Positions 6,210 to 7,498 of a DNA stretch of 7,498 bases are shown here, in pieces (position 1 is the stretch's first letter; each line of letters opens with the position of its first letter). The stretch is from Actinomycetota bacterium. GTDB taxonomy: Bacteria; Actinomycetota; Actinomycetes; Streptosporangiales; Streptosporangiaceae. The position numbers were made by a program, and so were the translations under genes. The stretch spans positions 1 to 7,498 of the forward strand of contig PLIQ01000422.1 in assembly GCA_003140115.1 (NCBI GenBank). Reading direction: 5' to 3'. Below the pieces are notes generated by a model. The model was not told the DNA's origin, did not search any database, and saw only the letters and a program-made list of their open reading frames with translations.

Positions 6210-6237
6210 TTGGCGGTGCGGCGCGATCTTATACGCT
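6210..6237 (+). promoter_or_regulatory. Candidate promoter for a leaderless zincin-like / SDR mRNA
   Basis: TTGGCG (6210-6215) and TACGCT (6232-6237) are separated by 16 bp and fit loosely as -35 and -10 elements. The GTG start at 6246 begins 8 nt after the -10, the same spacing as at merR, and no Shine-Dalgarno sequence precedes it. This suggests a leaderless transcript. The hexamers are weaker than at merR, so the call is tentative. Confidence 0.4.
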
Positions 6238-6245
6238 CGGTAGCT

Positions 6246-6698
6246 GTGCAGACCGGCGAAGGGCCCCAGCCTCGACGGCGCGATCGCCATGGGCGCGGGC
6301 TGCGCGGCAGGCTGGTCCCGCCCGGGGTCCCGCTGTACCGCACCCGGGCCCAGCAGTTCGACGACATCGTGCTCGAGGCGGTGGCGCGGCTGGAGCCGCG
6401 CTGGGAGACCGAACTGGCCGACGTGGAGTTCGCGGTCCAGGAAGTGCCGGACTTCGACACGATCGGCGAGGAGGGCGTTCCGCTGGCCCGCATCGTGCGC
6501 GGCTCGCCGGACATCAGCGACCCGGGGAACCCGGCCAGCGGCCCCCGCATCGTGCTGTTCCGCCGCCCGCTGCTGGCCCGGGCCGAGGACGAGGACGAGC
6601 TGAGCGAGCTCATCTTCGACGTGGTGGTCGAGGAGTTCGCCGAGATCCTCGGAGTGGACCCGGAGATCATCGATCCCGGCTACGGTGACCTCGACTGA
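6246..6698 (+). CDS. Metallopeptidase-family (zincin-like, PF06262-type) protein lacking the HExxH histidines
   Basis: This 150-residue protein resembles the actinobacterial branch of the small 'metallopeptidase family' (minimal zincin fold). A basic N-terminus PRRRDRHGRGLRGRLVPP (9-26) is followed by FDDIVLEAVARLEPRW (38-53), the strand EFAVQEVP (61-68), and a second strand RIVLFRRPLL (101-110). The helix where catalytic members carry H-E-x-x-H-x-x-G here reads E129-E-F-A-E133-I-L-G136, so both zinc-binding histidines are glutamates. From memory, Streptomyces homologues have also lost them, so this looks like a lineage-wide change, not damage. Peptidase activity is doubtful and the true role is unknown. 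The GTG at 6246 is chosen because homologues start just before PRRRDRHGRGLRG; the upstream in-frame extension reads as promoter DNA. It is divergent from DUF3499 and followed closely by the SDR gene. Confidence 0.82.
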   Translation: MQTGEGPQPRRRDRHGRGLRGRLVPPGVPLYRTRAQQFDDIVLEAVARLEPRWETELADVEFAVQEVPDFDTIGEEGVPLARIVRGSPDISDPGNPASGPRIVLFRRPLLARAEDEDELSELIFDVVVEEFAEILGVDPEIIDPGYGDLD

Positions 6699-6707
6699 CC
6701 CCGCTTT

Positions 6708-6712
6708 GGAGG
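6708..6712 (+). promoter_or_regulatory. Shine-Dalgarno site that fixes the SDR start
   Basis: GGAGG lies 5 nt before the GTG at 6718. It decides between that start and an in-frame GTG at 6685, which has no ribosome site and would overlap the end of the upstream gene by 14 bp. Confidence 0.8.
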
Positions 6713-6717
6713 ACCTC

Positions 6718-7485
6718 GTGGACTTGTTCGACCTGACCGGGAAGGTGGCCGTGATCAGCGGCGGCGGCCGCGGGATCGGCCTGATGATGGCGCGGGGACT
6801 GCTGCAGGCCGGGGCTTCGGTGTACATCAGCTCGCGCCGGGCCGAGGCCGGGCAGGCCGCGGTGGCCGAGCTGTCCCAGTACGGCGTGGCGCTGTCGGTG
6901 CCCGCCGACCTGTCCCGCGAGGAGGAATGCCTGCGGCTGGCCGAGGAGGTCGGCCAGTCCGAGGAGCGGGTCCACATCCTGGTCAACAACGCGGGCACCA
7001 CGTGGGGCGCGCCGCTGGCCGAGTTTCCCGCCTCGGCCTGGGACAAGGTCCTGGACCTGAACCTCAAGACGCCGTTCTTCTTGACCAGGGCGTTCCTGCC
7101 GCTGCTGGAGGCGGCTGGAACCGCCGACGACCCGGCCCGGGTGATCAACGTGGGCAGCATCGACGGCCTGCGCGTGCCGGAGCTGAGCACCTACTCGTAC
7201 TCGGCCAGCAAGGCCGGGTTGCACCAGCTCACCCGGGTGCTGGCCCGCGAGCTCGGGCCGCGGCACATCACCGTCAACGCCGTGGCCCCGGGCCCGTTCG
7301 AGTCCAAGATGATGGCCGCCACGCTGGCCGAGCAGGGCGAGGCCATCGTGGCCGCCTCGCCGCTCGGGCGGATCGGCCGCCCGGACGACATGGCCGGGGT
7401 GGCGGTGTTCCTCAGCGGCCGCGGCAGTGCGTACGTGACCGGCGCCATCATCCCGGTCGACGGGGGGATCTGGGCCGCGCGCTGA
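6718..7485 (+). CDS. Short-chain dehydrogenase/reductase (classical SDR, RhlG/FabG-like)
   Basis: This 255-residue protein is a complete classical SDR with a Rossmann fold. The cofactor loop is SGGGRGIG (14-21), D64 follows strand 3 (VPADLS), NNAG is at 90-93, and the catalytic tetrad is N115, S147 (GSIDG), Y161 and K165 (YSASK). The double arginine after strand 2 (SSRR, 38-41) suggests NADP(H) preference. The blocks NNAGTTWGAPL, PARVINVGS and the C-terminal IPVDGG resemble RhlG-type 3-ketoacyl reductases and related gluconate-5-dehydrogenase-like SDRs, so reduction of a ketoacyl or keto-sugar substrate is plausible. The true substrate is unknown. It starts 19 bp after the zincin-like gene and is probably co-transcribed with it. 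Nothing in the sequence ties it to the mannose pathway. The 13 bp after the stop are too short to show a terminator. Confidence 0.92.
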   Translation: MDLFDLTGKVAVISGGGRGIGLMMARGLLQAGASVYISSRRAEAGQAAVAELSQYGVALSVPADLSREEECLRLAEEVGQSEERVHILVNNAGTTWGAPLAEFPASAWDKVLDLNLKTPFFLTRAFLPLLEAAGTADDPARVINVGSIDGLRVPELSTYSYSASKAGLHQLTRVLARELGPRHITVNAVAPGPFESKMMAATLAEQGEAIVAASPLGRIGRPDDMAGVAVFLSGRGSAYVTGAIIPVDGGIWAAR

Positions 7486-7498
7486 GCTTTGCTGCGTC

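Noticed and set aside
6186..6245. Upstream extension of the zincin-like protein
   Set aside because: The added residues do not resemble family N-termini and the DNA contains promoter-like hexamers; homology begins near 6246.
1..7498. CRISPR array, tRNA or rRNA genes, toxin-antitoxin or defence system
   Set aside because: No regular spaced repeats, cloverleaf sequences or hallmark proteins of such systems occur in the window. The genes present are mostly conserved housekeeping families.

Overview
The window is high-GC DNA (strong G/C preference at third codon positions, frequent GTG starts, very short gene gaps) and reads as a chromosomal core segment of an actinomycete. The best evidence is gene order. 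A SIS-domain sugar-phosphate isomerase, a phosphomannomutase and a DUF3499 protein run on the minus strand, facing a divergent zincin-like protein on the plus strand. From memory this matches the Rv3256c-Rv3257c-Rv3258c / Rv3259 block of mycobacteria and the SCO302x-3030 block of Streptomyces, where ahcY also lies nearby. The genus cannot be fixed from the sequence.

Layout, left to right. The first 25 codons of ahcY (adenosylhomocysteinase) run off the left edge on the minus strand, behind a structured leader. A small MerR-family regulator (206-601, +) is transcribed away from it, apparently as a leaderless mRNA from an extended -10 promoter. A stretch of about 350 bp with no convincing gene (602-949) follows, holding small palindromes and a coding-like relic. 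The long minus-strand block then reads, in transcription order from right to left: DUF3499 (6054-5695), manB (5605-4208), a Trm112-like zinc ribbon (4208-4023), a SIS-domain isomerase (4026-2701), a cation diffusion facilitator (2658-1615) and a class I SAM methyltransferase (1618-950). The stop and start codons overlap at manB/Trm112 (TGATG), Trm112/SIS (ATGA) and CDF/methyltransferase (GTGA), so much of the block is probably one translationally coupled operon. On the right, on the plus strand, a zincin-family protein without the zinc-binding histidines (6246-6698) is followed after 19 bp by a short-chain dehydrogenase (6718-7485).

How the genes work together: the SIS protein (fructose-6-P to mannose-6-P) and ManB (mannose-6-P to mannose-1-P) would supply mannose-1-phosphate for GDP-mannose, hence glycolipids, lipoglycans and protein mannosylation. 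Trm112-like proteins are known as partners of methyltransferases, AhcY clears the S-adenosylhomocysteine that methyltransferases produce, and a methyltransferase ends the operon. A methylation theme in the neighbourhood is therefore possible but unproven.

I do not see a mobile element, CRISPR array, RNA gene or obvious new defence or biosynthetic system. The points worth a second look are small: low-complexity in-frame insertions in two genes, degenerate catalytic motifs in two proteins, apparent leaderless promoters, a hairpin leader before ahcY, an operator-like inverted repeat in the divergent gap, and the decayed stretch at 602-949.
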